Shown here in pieces: positions 7,908 through 14,831 of a stretch of 35,637 nt of DNA. Source of the stretch: Lachnospiraceae bacterium. Lineage in GTDB: Bacteria; Bacillota; Clostridia; Lachnospirales; Lachnospiraceae. The notes below the pieces were generated by a model. The model had not been told where the DNA came from. It saw only the letters and a list, made by a program, of their open reading frames with translations, and did no database searches. The stretch lies in contig JAFLTD010000024.1 of the NCBI GenBank assembly GCA_022510625.1, positions 1 to 35,637 of the forward strand, read 5' to 3'. Numbering within the stretch: position 1 is the first letter of the stretch; each line of letters begins with the position of its first letter. Made by a program: the position numbers and the translations under genes.

Positions 7908-9092
7908 CTATGAATCAATACATATATTTTTAATCACTTCTCCTATATTACTATCTGTATCTTTTTTGGCATCACCGTATTCACTATTTATTAATACATC
8001 AAGCATAAGTTCAAGTGCACCTTCACTTTCAGTGATCAATTCTTTATTTATTATATCATTAGAGAAATCAGATATTAATTTTTCCTGAATATCATTTGAG
8101 CATGATATATCATTAAAAATCACACTCTCTTTTCTTTTATCAATTGTTATAAGTACATTATTACAACGAGGCATTATGATCATTTTATTTTCATCACAGA
8201 AAACATTTGAGAATGTACGCGCCCCACTTTTCAATATTGAAGATGAAAATTTAAAGTTTTGGGGATATTGAATTGCTTCTACCCCGTTATTAGATGAGCA
8301 TCTTATTATTTCATTAGTTCCTGTTGGAATAAGCCAAATGTAATTTTCCGTTTTCTCCAGAAACCCAAATTTATCGCTATTGACATTTAAAATCTCTGTG
8401 ATGCGCATATCTTTTATGCTAACCGTAAATATTTCCCCTGAAATATCCAATATAAATATTTCTTCTTTCCACAAACATATGTCTTGTATATGTATTGTGT
8501 CCGGCAAATTGATCCACTGCATTTTCTCACTTTTAATATTAAGCTGTAATATACTGCTACCTTTATCTTGCGCAATAAATATGTGTTCTTCAGATATTGC
8601 GCATCTTCTAGTAAATAAAAAATCTTTACTTTTCACTTTTGTATCCGCTGGCAGTGGCAATAACTCTGTTTGATTATTATCTGTATTAAATCTCACGATA
8701 CTTCCATATCTATATGGAAACAAGTATAGATAATTATCAACTTGGCAGGAAGAAATAAATAAATATCGACAATTATTAATTTGGTCGGGTGTATATATAT
8801 CAGTAAAGTCAAAATACTCAATATTGTGATTACGTAAACAAAATTTAACCATAATATTGCAACATAGCGGAACTAAATACAAATATCCATCATAGTGTAA
8901 AATTCCAAAAAAAGAATTCGAAATATGATCGGATTTAATATCAATATCTTTCTCATATTTTAATACGGTATCATTTGCATTTATGGCATATAACTTACTA
9001 TTATGCTTTCCGACACACCATATTTCCCCATTTACTTCTATTCCCGGCCCTACTGAAACTTCTTTTCTATATTTTTTTGCTTCTAAAAACAT
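7908..9092 (-). CDS. Unrecognised protein with beta-propeller-like repeats
   Basis: I do not recognise a specific family. The product (394 residues from ATG 9092) contains repeated blades in which a hydrophobic strand ending in LYL.P or similar is followed by a charged strand: NSKLYAINANDTVLKYE, YDGYLYLVPLCCNIMVKF, VDNYLYLFPYRYGSIVRF, SEEHIFIAQDKGSSILQL, WKEEIFILDISGEIFTV and TENYIWLIPTGTNEIIRC. About six such units suggest a Kelch/NHL-style propeller. There is no signal peptide. The frame is open to a GTG at 9149, but that codon has no ribosome-binding site, whereas ATG 9092 has GAGG 7 nt upstream; I prefer it with modest certainty. As the first gene of the polysaccharide run, it could sense or scaffold glycan enzymes, which is inference from position. 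Confidence 0.7.
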   Translation of the reverse strand: MFLEAKKYRKEVSVGPGIEVNGEIWCVGKHNSKLYAINANDTVLKYEKDIDIKSDHISNSFFGILHYDGYLYLVPLCCNIMVKFCLRNHNIEYFDFTDIYTPDQINNCRYLFISSCQVDNYLYLFPYRYGSIVRFNTDNNQTELLPLPADTKVKSKDFLFTRRCAISEEHIFIAQDKGSSILQLNIKSEKMQWINLPDTIHIQDICLWKEEIFILDISGEIFTVSIKDMRITEILNVNSDKFGFLEKTENYIWLIPTGTNEIIRCSSNNGVEAIQYPQNFKFSSSILKSGARTFSNVFCDENKMIIMPRCNNVLITIDKRKESVIFNDISCSNDIQEKLISDFSNDIINKELITESEGALELMLDVLINSEYGDAKKDTDSNIGEVIKNICIDS

Positions 9093-9346
9093 TTTTCGCC
9101 TCACCATAGGAATCAATTTCTTCCACATATATAAATAAAAATCTGCCACTGCACTAAATCAGCATATGACAGACCATACTTTCATTCTACTATAGCTGCA
9201 TCCATGCAATAATGCTGCAATCCTTGCTGTTTAATCTATTGTCTTCCAAGCAAATATTCTCCATATTTACTTCTGTACTTATCACTAAATTATATATCGG
9301 ATATAAGCAATAAAATATTAATATAAATTGGGACCATAAAATACGT

Positions 9347-9384
9347 AAAAGATAAGAGGGAGGCGTTTAAAACGCCTCTCCTCT
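9347..9384 (-). terminator. Probable rho-independent terminator of the CBM_X2 surface-protein gene
   Basis: On the minus strand, about 20 bases after the TAA, a stem gagg-a-gaggcg pairs with cgcctc-cctc around a short tttaaa loop (9356-9384), followed by a T-rich ttatctttta. The stem is strong with one bulged base; the T tract is imperfect. Confidence 0.6.
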
Positions 9385-9404
9385 AAAAAATGTCAACTAT
9401 ATAT

Positions 9405-10739
9405 TTATTTAGTCAACGTAAACGATACTGTAGTTTTTGCAGCATCATCGAAAGTAATTGTAAATTCACGAGAAGAAATGGATGCACTCAGCAGCGAATC
9501 AACATATGACGCCTCAATTGTCAATATACCATTTGCAAAAGTATAATTTGTAGCCTCCAAGTCTCTCTCCGTTCCAGATTTTTCATAGGTAATCTTACTA
9601 ATACCCGTTGCTGCCAAATCACCGGCACCAAGATCAACCGGAACTTTTACAGCCGTTCCGGCAGTCATAGTATAAGTAGTCGCCGCAATACTCGGAGCTG
9701 CCAAAGCCCGCAGTGCGAATGTCACTTGTGTTCTTGCAGCATCATTGAATGTAATTATAAATTCACGGGAGATACCTGCATTCAACAGCGAATCAACATA
9801 TGACGCTTTAATTGTCAATATACCATTTGCAAAAGTATAATTTGTAGCCTCCAAGTCTCTCGCCGTCCCAGATTTTTCATAGGTAATCTTTTTAATACCT
9901 GTCGCTCCCAGCTCACCAGCACCAAGATCAACCGGAATCTTCACAGCCGTTCCGGCAATCATAGCATAAGCAGCCTTTTCAATACTCGGTGCTTCATTTG
10001 CATTCGGATCTGAAATCTTCCATGTCAACTCAACCGTAGGTGTTGCCTCAGCCTGTTCATCAGTCCAATTTCCGCCGCAAGCGCCTGTCAGATAGAAGTC
10101 ATACTCTGCCCAATCAGACAGCTGGTCTGTAGCTTTCTGCGCATACTCATACTTGCCTTTCTCGGTATTGTACTGAATCTCGAAGTTGCCGGGCGTACCT
10201 GCAATTTCTCCTGAGAGCAAACCGCCCTCGTCTGCTTTCACTGCCACTGTCTTCGAACCGGATACAATGGCCAGATAAAGAGTAGGATCCTCCACGTCGG
10301 CGCCGATTGTATCCGAATCCGCCATGGTAATACCGTCAATACCTGTAATGGATGCACTCACCTCGATATTAACATCGTAAGAACTCATGTTCTTAGCCGT
10401 AACTTTTTCGCTGTCTTTACCAAACTCCTTGACAGTATCGCTGGGAGTTCTGGTGAAAAACAGGGTGGAACCGGTCTCAAAATCATCAGCCGTCTTTCCT
10501 GCCAGGCGCTTATATTCGGTTTTTTCCAGAAGCCCGTTAGGGTCAACGAAGAAGTTAAATACGTTTGCCGCATTAGTGGGTACGCTTGCGGAGAACACGG
10601 ATGTCTCCTCTACGTATCCTTCGAATGAACCGCTACCGGTATCTCCTCCGCTGGGGCCAGCTGCCGAGACCATAAGGCTGCTGCCTAACAGCATGGTTGC
10701 AGCCATTGTGACAGCTGCCAGTTTCTTGAATCTTTTCAT
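9405..10739 (-). CDS. Secreted surface protein with two C-terminal CBM_X2-like domains
   Basis: The true start is ATG 10739, with AAAGGAGG at 9 nt; an upstream in-frame ATG adds a 15-residue leader without a site. The 444-residue product starts with a clear signal peptide (MKRFKKLAAVTMAATMLLGS, cleavage near VSA-AGP). Residues about 30-255 form a unique beta-rich domain (FNFFVDPNGLL, LYLAIVSGSKTV, DFYLTGACGGNW). Two tandem domains of about 93 residues follow, each with AGTAVK.PVDLGAGEL-type, KITYEKSGT, NYTFANGILTI and ASYVDSLL, resembling the Ig-like X2 carbohydrate-binding module. There is no LPXTG motif or transmembrane tail, so attachment is unclear. It is downstream of a membrane-anchored gene in the same direction. 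Likely a cell-surface or matrix adhesin-like protein; the ligand is unknown. Confidence 0.85.
   Translation of the reverse strand: MKRFKKLAAVTMAATMLLGSSLMVSAAGPSGGDTGSGSFEGYVEETSVFSASVPTNAANVFNFFVDPNGLLEKTEYKRLAGKTADDFETGSTLFFTRTPSDTVKEFGKDSEKVTAKNMSSYDVNIEVSASITGIDGITMADSDTIGADVEDPTLYLAIVSGSKTVAVKADEGGLLSGEIAGTPGNFEIQYNTEKGKYEYAQKATDQLSDWAEYDFYLTGACGGNWTDEQAEATPTVELTWKISDPNANEAPSIEKAAYAMIAGTAVKIPVDLGAGELGATGIKKITYEKSGTARDLEATNYTFANGILTIKASYVDSLLNAGISREFIITFNDAARTQVTFALRALAAPSIAATTYTMTAGTAVKVPVDLGAGDLAATGISKITYEKSGTERDLEATNYTFANGILTIEASYVDSLLSASISSREFTITFDDAAKTTVSFTLTK
9408..9700 (-). repeat. Second (C-terminal) CBM_X2-like repeat unit
   Basis: The unit from APSIAATTYTMTAGTAVK to the end of the protein. 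At nucleotide level it closely resembles the unit at 9713-9995; the stretch around cagcgaatcaacatatgacg is identical in both. This points to recent in-frame duplication. Confidence 0.8.
9713..9995 (-). repeat. First CBM_X2-like repeat unit
   Basis: The unit from APSIEKAAYAMIAGTAVK to TQVTFALR. Most differences from the second unit are single-base changes, plus one codon of length difference (GI-SREF versus SISSREF). Confidence 0.8.
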
Positions 10740-10819
10740 CTCTCTTTTTCCTCCTTTTTGATTATATTTATTAATGCAACTCATCTTTGCGTTACATACT
10801 GCTTAGATGAATGAGCAGT

Positions 10820-11395
10820 CTAGTTTTCCACCTTGACCATCAGCCACATATTCACTGTGGTCAGTGTGTTTTGATCCTCATCTAACAAATGGTAGACTAA
10901 GGTACATTCATAATTTCCGGCATCCAGATCCACATCCAATACAATGTCTTCCAGATCCATTCCCAAAGGTATGACCGGAGACTGATAAATAACTTCCTGT
11001 GTATCATTTCTGATCACATCGAAGTAAACCGGAGTCTCGTTATTCTCAGAATTGGCGACATAGGCATTTCTTGATGCCGTCTCCCCGTCTTCAAACTCCC
11101 AAGTGGAATTCATGGTGACCTGATAGCTCATCGGCACGCCTTCCGGCTCGGACTGATTCAGAATCTCATCCGCCATGTCGTCAATATTATCTTCAGTTAA
11201 TAATACGGGTCTTTTTTCGTTTTCTCCGGAATCTTCTACAGTTACATTTTCATTGGACTTGGAAGAATTCATCATGACAACAATAATACCGATCAACACT
11301 GCAATAATCACTACTGCTACGATGCAGACGATAACGAGACCTTTGCTTGTCCCTGCTTTCTTTGCTTTGTCTTGGCTTTTTGAATTATCAGACAT
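10820..11395 (-). CDS. Single-pass membrane protein with extracellular beta-rich domain
   Basis: The start is ATG 11395, 7 nt after GGAGGT; the ATG six bases upstream is too close to that site. The 191-residue product has a short lysine-rich cytoplasmic part (about 20 residues), one strong transmembrane segment (LVIVCIVAVVIIAVLIGIIVV, split across residues 21-41), an acidic linker, and an extracellular domain from about residue 85 with a beta pattern (MSYQVTMNSTWEFEDG, TPVYFDVIRNDTQEVIYQS, AGNYECTLVYHLLDED, MWLMVKV). I do not recognise the domain. It lies 80 bp upstream of the secreted CBM_X2 protein in the same direction and probably shares its promoter (11447-11475). It may anchor or assist that protein at the surface, which is inference. 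Confidence 0.75.
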   Translation of the reverse strand: MSDNSKSQDKAKKAGTSKGLVIVCIVAVVIIAVLIGIIVVMMNSSKSNENVTVEDSGENEKRPVLLTEDNIDDMADEILNQSEPEGVPMSYQVTMNSTWEFEDGETASRNAYVANSENNETPVYFDVIRNDTQEVIYQSPVIPLGMDLEDIVLDVDLDAGNYECTLVYHLLDEDQNTLTTVNMWLMVKVEN

Positions 11396-11446
11396 GATCA
11401 TACCTCCATGTATTCCTCTCGCAATCCTTGCGTGTATTGTATCGAC

Positions 11447-11475
11447 ATTATATCACAAGAAGTTTAGGAAGAAAA
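11447..11475 (-). promoter_or_regulatory. Probable promoter for the membrane/surface protein pair
   Basis: On the minus strand, an extended -10 (TGATATAAT, with TATAAT at 11447-11452) has a weak TTTTCT -35 17 bases upstream (11470-11475). It lies about 50 bases before the ATG at 11395. A small hairpin CGCAA-gga-TTGCG sits in the leader. Confidence 0.55.
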
Positions 11476-11617
11476 TAGAAATTTCCAACGATTTTTCTCG
11501 AAAAATAAACGCAATAAATAGTTTGATTATCCATCATCAATGCTATATATTGCGTTCTTTGGGTTTTTCTTATAAACTTATCCCCCACAAATCGCCCGCC
11601 TTCGCGGTTGCGATTTC

Positions 11618-12541
11618 TTATGACAACTGATACTGCTCCATTAACTGTTCTATGGCGGTCTCTCTGGGGCATCCCAGCTTATACTTATACAGTACTGCAA
11701 GCAGTTTTTGGATATCTGATTCTGTCACTCGTTCTGTCACTTGTTCTGTTACCTGCTGTGTTACTTCTTTACGCACTTCTTCCATTTCGATTTCCACTTG
11801 TTTACGTGCTTCTATAAGCGCTTGCTCACGTGATTCCTTCCTAATCGCCTGTACGTCCCAGCCTTCAAAATGTGCAAATAATTCTCCCATATTCCTCTCC
11901 TTGATCTGACTCGTGAATGTATCTACTTCTTCAAGTGGTATATTCAACTTAGCCATGAAAACTTCCACTATCTGCGCCATGATCTCCAGCAGGTATTCCG
12001 GTGATTGTTCTGTGACCTCATGTAAATAATCCGAACCTACTTCCTGTATCAGTTTCATATAGTCAGCAGCATTTTGTAGCCGATCCACCATCATGATAAC
12101 GGACAGTTCGTCTTTCTTCTCCATCAGTTCCGCATTCGTGTAATCCGCGAGCTTTACTAGCATACACCGGTAATCCGGTATGTATTGGCCAAACACATCA
12201 CTGAGGAGGACCCTGTCATGTAGCCTGTCAGGTGCCGTCCAATTATCCGCTCCGTCATAGAACACAATCGGCAAAATCGGCGGATATTTAAAATCTTTTG
12301 TTTTGCTTATGCCCTTATGCTGCCTCTCCATCTCCTTCTCATAGTCTTCCCAAATAAAGACCATGTAGCGGAATACCTGCATGACTACATTATAATCCAC
12401 ATTTGATTTATGTTCAATAAGAGGAATAATTAAAAACGGTGTTTCATTTATTTTTGTTTTGATCCTGCTTACGCTGTCGGAATTCCGTTCCTCAGTGAAC
12501 ATGTGCAGATACCGGATTCCATATTTTCCGATTTTATGCAT
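11618..12541 (-). CDS. Rpn/YhgA-like recombination-promoting nuclease, N-terminally short
   Basis: The 307-residue product has the core of the Rpn (transposase_31) PD-(D/E)XK family: FLIIPLIEHKSNVDYNVVMQ (E-x-K at about residues 43-45), VFRYMVFIWEDYEKEM, YPPILPIVFYDGADNWTAP, then a helical C-terminus with ITSQIKERN-like and repeated VTQQVTEQVTERVTES. Family members usually have about 25-50 more residues before the EHK motif, holding the first acidic active-site residue and the K-x-L/F segment. Here a TAG stop lies nine codons upstream and the next gene ends only 40 bp away, so the N-terminus appears lost. No convincing ribosome-binding site is seen. It may be inactive; these genes often spread and decay in Firmicutes and Enterobacteria. 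Confidence 0.75.
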   Translation of the reverse strand: MHKIGKYGIRYLHMFTEERNSDSVSRIKTKINETPFLIIPLIEHKSNVDYNVVMQVFRYMVFIWEDYEKEMERQHKGISKTKDFKYPPILPIVFYDGADNWTAPDRLHDRVLLSDVFGQYIPDYRCMLVKLADYTNAELMEKKDELSVIMMVDRLQNAADYMKLIQEVGSDYLHEVTEQSPEYLLEIMAQIVEVFMAKLNIPLEEVDTFTSQIKERNMGELFAHFEGWDVQAIRKESREQALIEARKQVEIEMEEVRKEVTQQVTEQVTERVTESDIQKLLAVLYKYKLGCPRETAIEQLMEQYQLS

Positions 12542-12557
12542 AAGTCTCTGATGTATG

Positions 12558-12587
12558 ATGTAAACCTACCAAATCGCATGTTTACAT
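12558..12587. repeat. 8-bp inverted repeat at the end of the CDP-glycerol-transferase-like gene
   Basis: atgtaaac (12558-12565) and gtttacat (12580-12587) overlap the TAA of the upstream minus-strand gene. A T5 run follows on the plus strand only, so termination for the minus-strand gene is uncertain. It lies at the presumed truncation point of the Rpn gene. Confidence 0.4.
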
Positions 12588-13931
12588 TTTTACATTATCT
12601 ATTATCTCAACATTCTGTATCATAACCGGCACGCCAGCCGTCCGGCACAACTGTATAACACTGCTGCCGTCTCCATAGTAAGCATCGCTCAATGCAATCG
12701 CCCTGTTTAAATCTGCCGTATCGTCATAGATACCCCAGCCTTCCTCAATATACTGTCCGGCAATCTGCTCATAAGCTTCCCATAATTCAGGCCTCATAGA
12801 AGAGATCGTTGACTTGATCAGCGGATGAGGCCGCCACAGCAGTGCGATATCATTCTTATTTTCTTTAAATGTCGCAAATACATCCTGCATCTTGACAAGC
12901 ATCCTCTCTTCGTGTTTCAGAAGCGCGTTGATACTTGTGTTGTAGAAGATAATCTTCTTGTAGCTTCCGTCCGGTTTCTGTATGATCTTAAGCCAGTCTT
13001 CCGGTATCTCAATCTCATCTTTGCTAGTTCTTGACACCTTGTCCAACTTGGGAGAGCCCAGTCCGAATATCTTCTGCTCCCAGATCTGTCTGGTCTCCTC
13101 ACCGAATGTCTCCGTGAGAACATTAACGTAGATTGTGCGCATATCTTCTGACTGTACAATTACCCTGTCCGAATAGAATACTCCCGGTACGGTACAGAAA
13201 TGCTCCATGCCTTTTACCGCCTGTTCATTGTCAGGTGATATCTCTCCCAATACGAAATAAGGAATGTATACCAGTATGTCTGTAAATTTTTTTAAATTTT
13301 TAGTATAAAAAAATGGATGTACGCTCGTCACGTGATTAAATTCATCATACGGATTATGAATAAAAATCGTGTCGGGCTTACGTCCCTCGAAATCATATTC
13401 TTCATAATTTGTAATGGGCACATACTGCGGATATTGGTCACCTTCGTAATGCATCTCTTGAAAACTGCCGTCCGGATTTTTGTCATAATAAGGGATTGGA
13501 ATGACATATGCGTCACAATCCGAGTCTTCATCGGCAGCCTTCCATACACTCTCAAGGGAATCCCACATGGATGCCTTATAGGGCAGAAAAACCACTTCTT
13601 TTCTCGCCGGCATATGCTTGATATCATTCTCTGCTTTGATCAAATTACTTTCTAAAGATTTATATGCCTTCTGCGGTGAAATCTCCTGTAGCTGCATACT
13701 TGTCTGATAGATGTTCTCACAATATTGTTCTAAATAGGACACCGCCTGCGTTCCGGTTCCCTCAAGCTGCTCTATCGCTTCTCCCACTTGGATTGCCGCC
13801 TCCTGACAATCGCCTAAGGCAGCCTGTACGGTCTCGTAATCTTTGCCGTTCAGCCTGCCTTTAATCTCTCCATGGAGTATATGTAAACTTTGAATGACAT
13901 CTAATATCTGTTGTTTCTGAAACTTGCGCAT
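12582..13931 (-). CDS. CDP-glycerol glycerophosphotransferase-like protein
   Basis: The 449-residue product has an N-terminal helical region of about 110 residues (KFQKQQILDVIQSLHILHGEI onwards). A GT-B-like part then follows: KEVVFLPYKASMWDSLESV, PDTIFIHNPYDEFNHVTSV, IYIPYFV-like VYIPYFVLGE, KIIFYNTSINALLKHEE, ALLWRPHPLIKST and the C-terminal motif SDAYYGDGSSVIQLCRTAGVPV. RPHP and the SDAYYGD segment correspond to the conserved nucleotide/phosphate-binding region of teichoic-acid-type glycerophosphotransferases. No transmembrane segment is seen. It may polymerise or decorate a phosphoglycerol-containing surface polymer. The start ATG 13931 has no strong ribosome-binding site. The exact substrate is unproven. 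Confidence 0.7.
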   Translation of the reverse strand: MRKFQKQQILDVIQSLHILHGEIKGRLNGKDYETVQAALGDCQEAAIQVGEAIEQLEGTGTQAVSYLEQYCENIYQTSMQLQEISPQKAYKSLESNLIKAENDIKHMPARKEVVFLPYKASMWDSLESVWKAADEDSDCDAYVIPIPYYDKNPDGSFQEMHYEGDQYPQYVPITNYEEYDFEGRKPDTIFIHNPYDEFNHVTSVHPFFYTKNLKKFTDILVYIPYFVLGEISPDNEQAVKGMEHFCTVPGVFYSDRVIVQSEDMRTIYVNVLTETFGEETRQIWEQKIFGLGSPKLDKVSRTSKDEIEIPEDWLKIIQKPDGSYKKIIFYNTSINALLKHEERMLVKMQDVFATFKENKNDIALLWRPHPLIKSTISSMRPELWEAYEQIAGQYIEEGWGIYDDTADLNRAIALSDAYYGDGSSVIQLCRTAGVPVMIQNVEIIDNVKM

Positions 13932-13976
13932 GGAATTATATACCCCTTATAATTTGTCTCTATATCATACCATAAA

Positions 13977-14014
13977 AACAAAAATACTGCCACTGCATAA
14001 TATTGCAATGGCAG
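13977..14014 (-). terminator. Rho-independent terminator of the ferritin-like gene
   Basis: On the minus strand, ctgccattgca pairs with tgcagtggcag (11 bp with one G-U) around atatta (13987-14014), followed directly by tatttttgttttt. It is positioned 34 bases after the stop codon. Confidence 0.85.
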
Positions 14015-14047
14015 GTGCTGATCTTCGATATAAGATTAAGCCCCAAA

Positions 14048-14587
14048 TTACAGTTTTATCATCTGTAATATCATAATATGATACTCTTCATCCTGAATGA
14101 TCCTCTTAAGCAGCGCATTCACATAATCATCCTCTATCATACCTATATGCTCCTGATACTGTGCGATCGCCTCTCTCTCCGACCTCACACCGGCGGATAT
14201 GATTTGGGCTTCGCCCGTCGATAAATTTGCGTATCTCGGCGTCCACATTTCCGATCCCATACGGGTTTTATATGAGAAATCAATACTGCCGCCCAACAGT
14301 AAGATCATTTCTCCCAATTTCTGCAGATGCATCATCTCCGCCATTGCCATGCTCATGATGGTCTTGGCTATCTCACATCTGCTGCAGCACAGGCGGCTCT
14401 CTCCGTGGATGTACTGCGCTATTGCCGTCAGTTCGGATACAGAACCGCAATAGTCGAGAGTGAGCAGGTTCGCGTAGAACTGATTTTCTTCTCTGGCGCG
14501 AATCGGCGGGTAAGGCATGGGCAGAATTAGTGGTTGTATACCATTAAAGCTGCAGTCATTCTGTAGGAATTGTTCCGTTACATCCAT
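14048..14587 (-). CDS. Ferritin-like di-iron domain protein
   Basis: The 179-residue product has the four-helix metal-ligand pattern of ferritin-like proteins: SELTAIAQYIHGE in helix 1, AMAEMMHLQKLGEMI (E-x-x-H) in helix 2, SEREAIAQYQEHI in helix 3 and QDEEYHIMILQMI (E-x-x-H) in helix 4. The N-terminal 35 residues are proline-rich (ILPMPYPPIRA). There is no signal peptide. Similar small proteins in Clostridia belong to the rubrerythrin/manganese-catalase/CotJC-like superfamily and deal with iron, peroxide or spore coat, but no rubredoxin centre is present and I cannot choose among them. AGGAG lies 11 nt before the ATG. It is divergent from the plus-strand operon and ends in a clear terminator, so it is monocistronic. 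Confidence 0.75.
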   Translation of the reverse strand: MDVTEQFLQNDCSFNGIQPLILPMPYPPIRAREENQFYANLLTLDYCGSVSELTAIAQYIHGESRLCCSRCEIAKTIMSMAMAEMMHLQKLGEMILLLGGSIDFSYKTRMGSEMWTPRYANLSTGEAQIISAGVRSEREAIAQYQEHIGMIEDDYVNALLKRIIQDEEYHIMILQMIKL

Positions 14588-14713
14588 AGTCTAAATATCT
14601 CCTGATATAGATTCAAATTATATTTATGATAGTATATTCCTGCACCTTGAAAGATGCCACGGTTTGATTCAACAACCTGCTCAATCAATAAATTACATTT
14701 TCTCCCCCTACCC

Positions 14714-14742
14714 TTGTCAATTCTACAAATATTTGCTATTAT
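14714..14742 (+). promoter_or_regulatory. Probable sigma-A promoter of the four-gene operon
   Basis: TTGTCA (14714-14719) and TATTAT (14737-14742) are separated by 17 bases; each matches consensus at five of six positions. A second TATAAT at 14774-14779 lacks a good -35. The first gene starts about 80 bases downstream. Confidence 0.6.
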
Positions 14743-14831
14743 AACTATTAATATAGTTTACTTATCTCTGTAGTATAATTGTGGCGTTTTTTCATACAAA
14801 AAAAGCTCACGAGAAGGATATGGTGGTGAAT

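Noticed and set aside
11402-11617. Small RNA or terminator between the membrane protein and the Rpn gene
   Set aside because: There are an 8-bp acgcaata/tattgcgt repeat and an aatcgc hairpin, but no promoter or T run ties them to a transcript; only the extended -10 promoter at 11447-11475 is supported.
11700-11800. Repeated VTQQVTEQVTERVTES coding repeat as a possible CRISPR-like or minisatellite array
   Set aside because: It is a short coiled-coil-type repeat inside the Rpn-like C-terminus, common in this family, with no spacers.
14774-14779. TATAAT as the operon -10
   Set aside because: No acceptable -35 lies 15-19 bases upstream; the TTGTCA/TATTAT pair just upstream is better.
14781-14831. 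GTG start at 14781 for the first operon gene
   Set aside because: No ribosome-binding site lies upstream of it; ATG 14832 follows GGTGGTGA. ATG 14820 is only 1-2 bases from the nearest purine-rich site.
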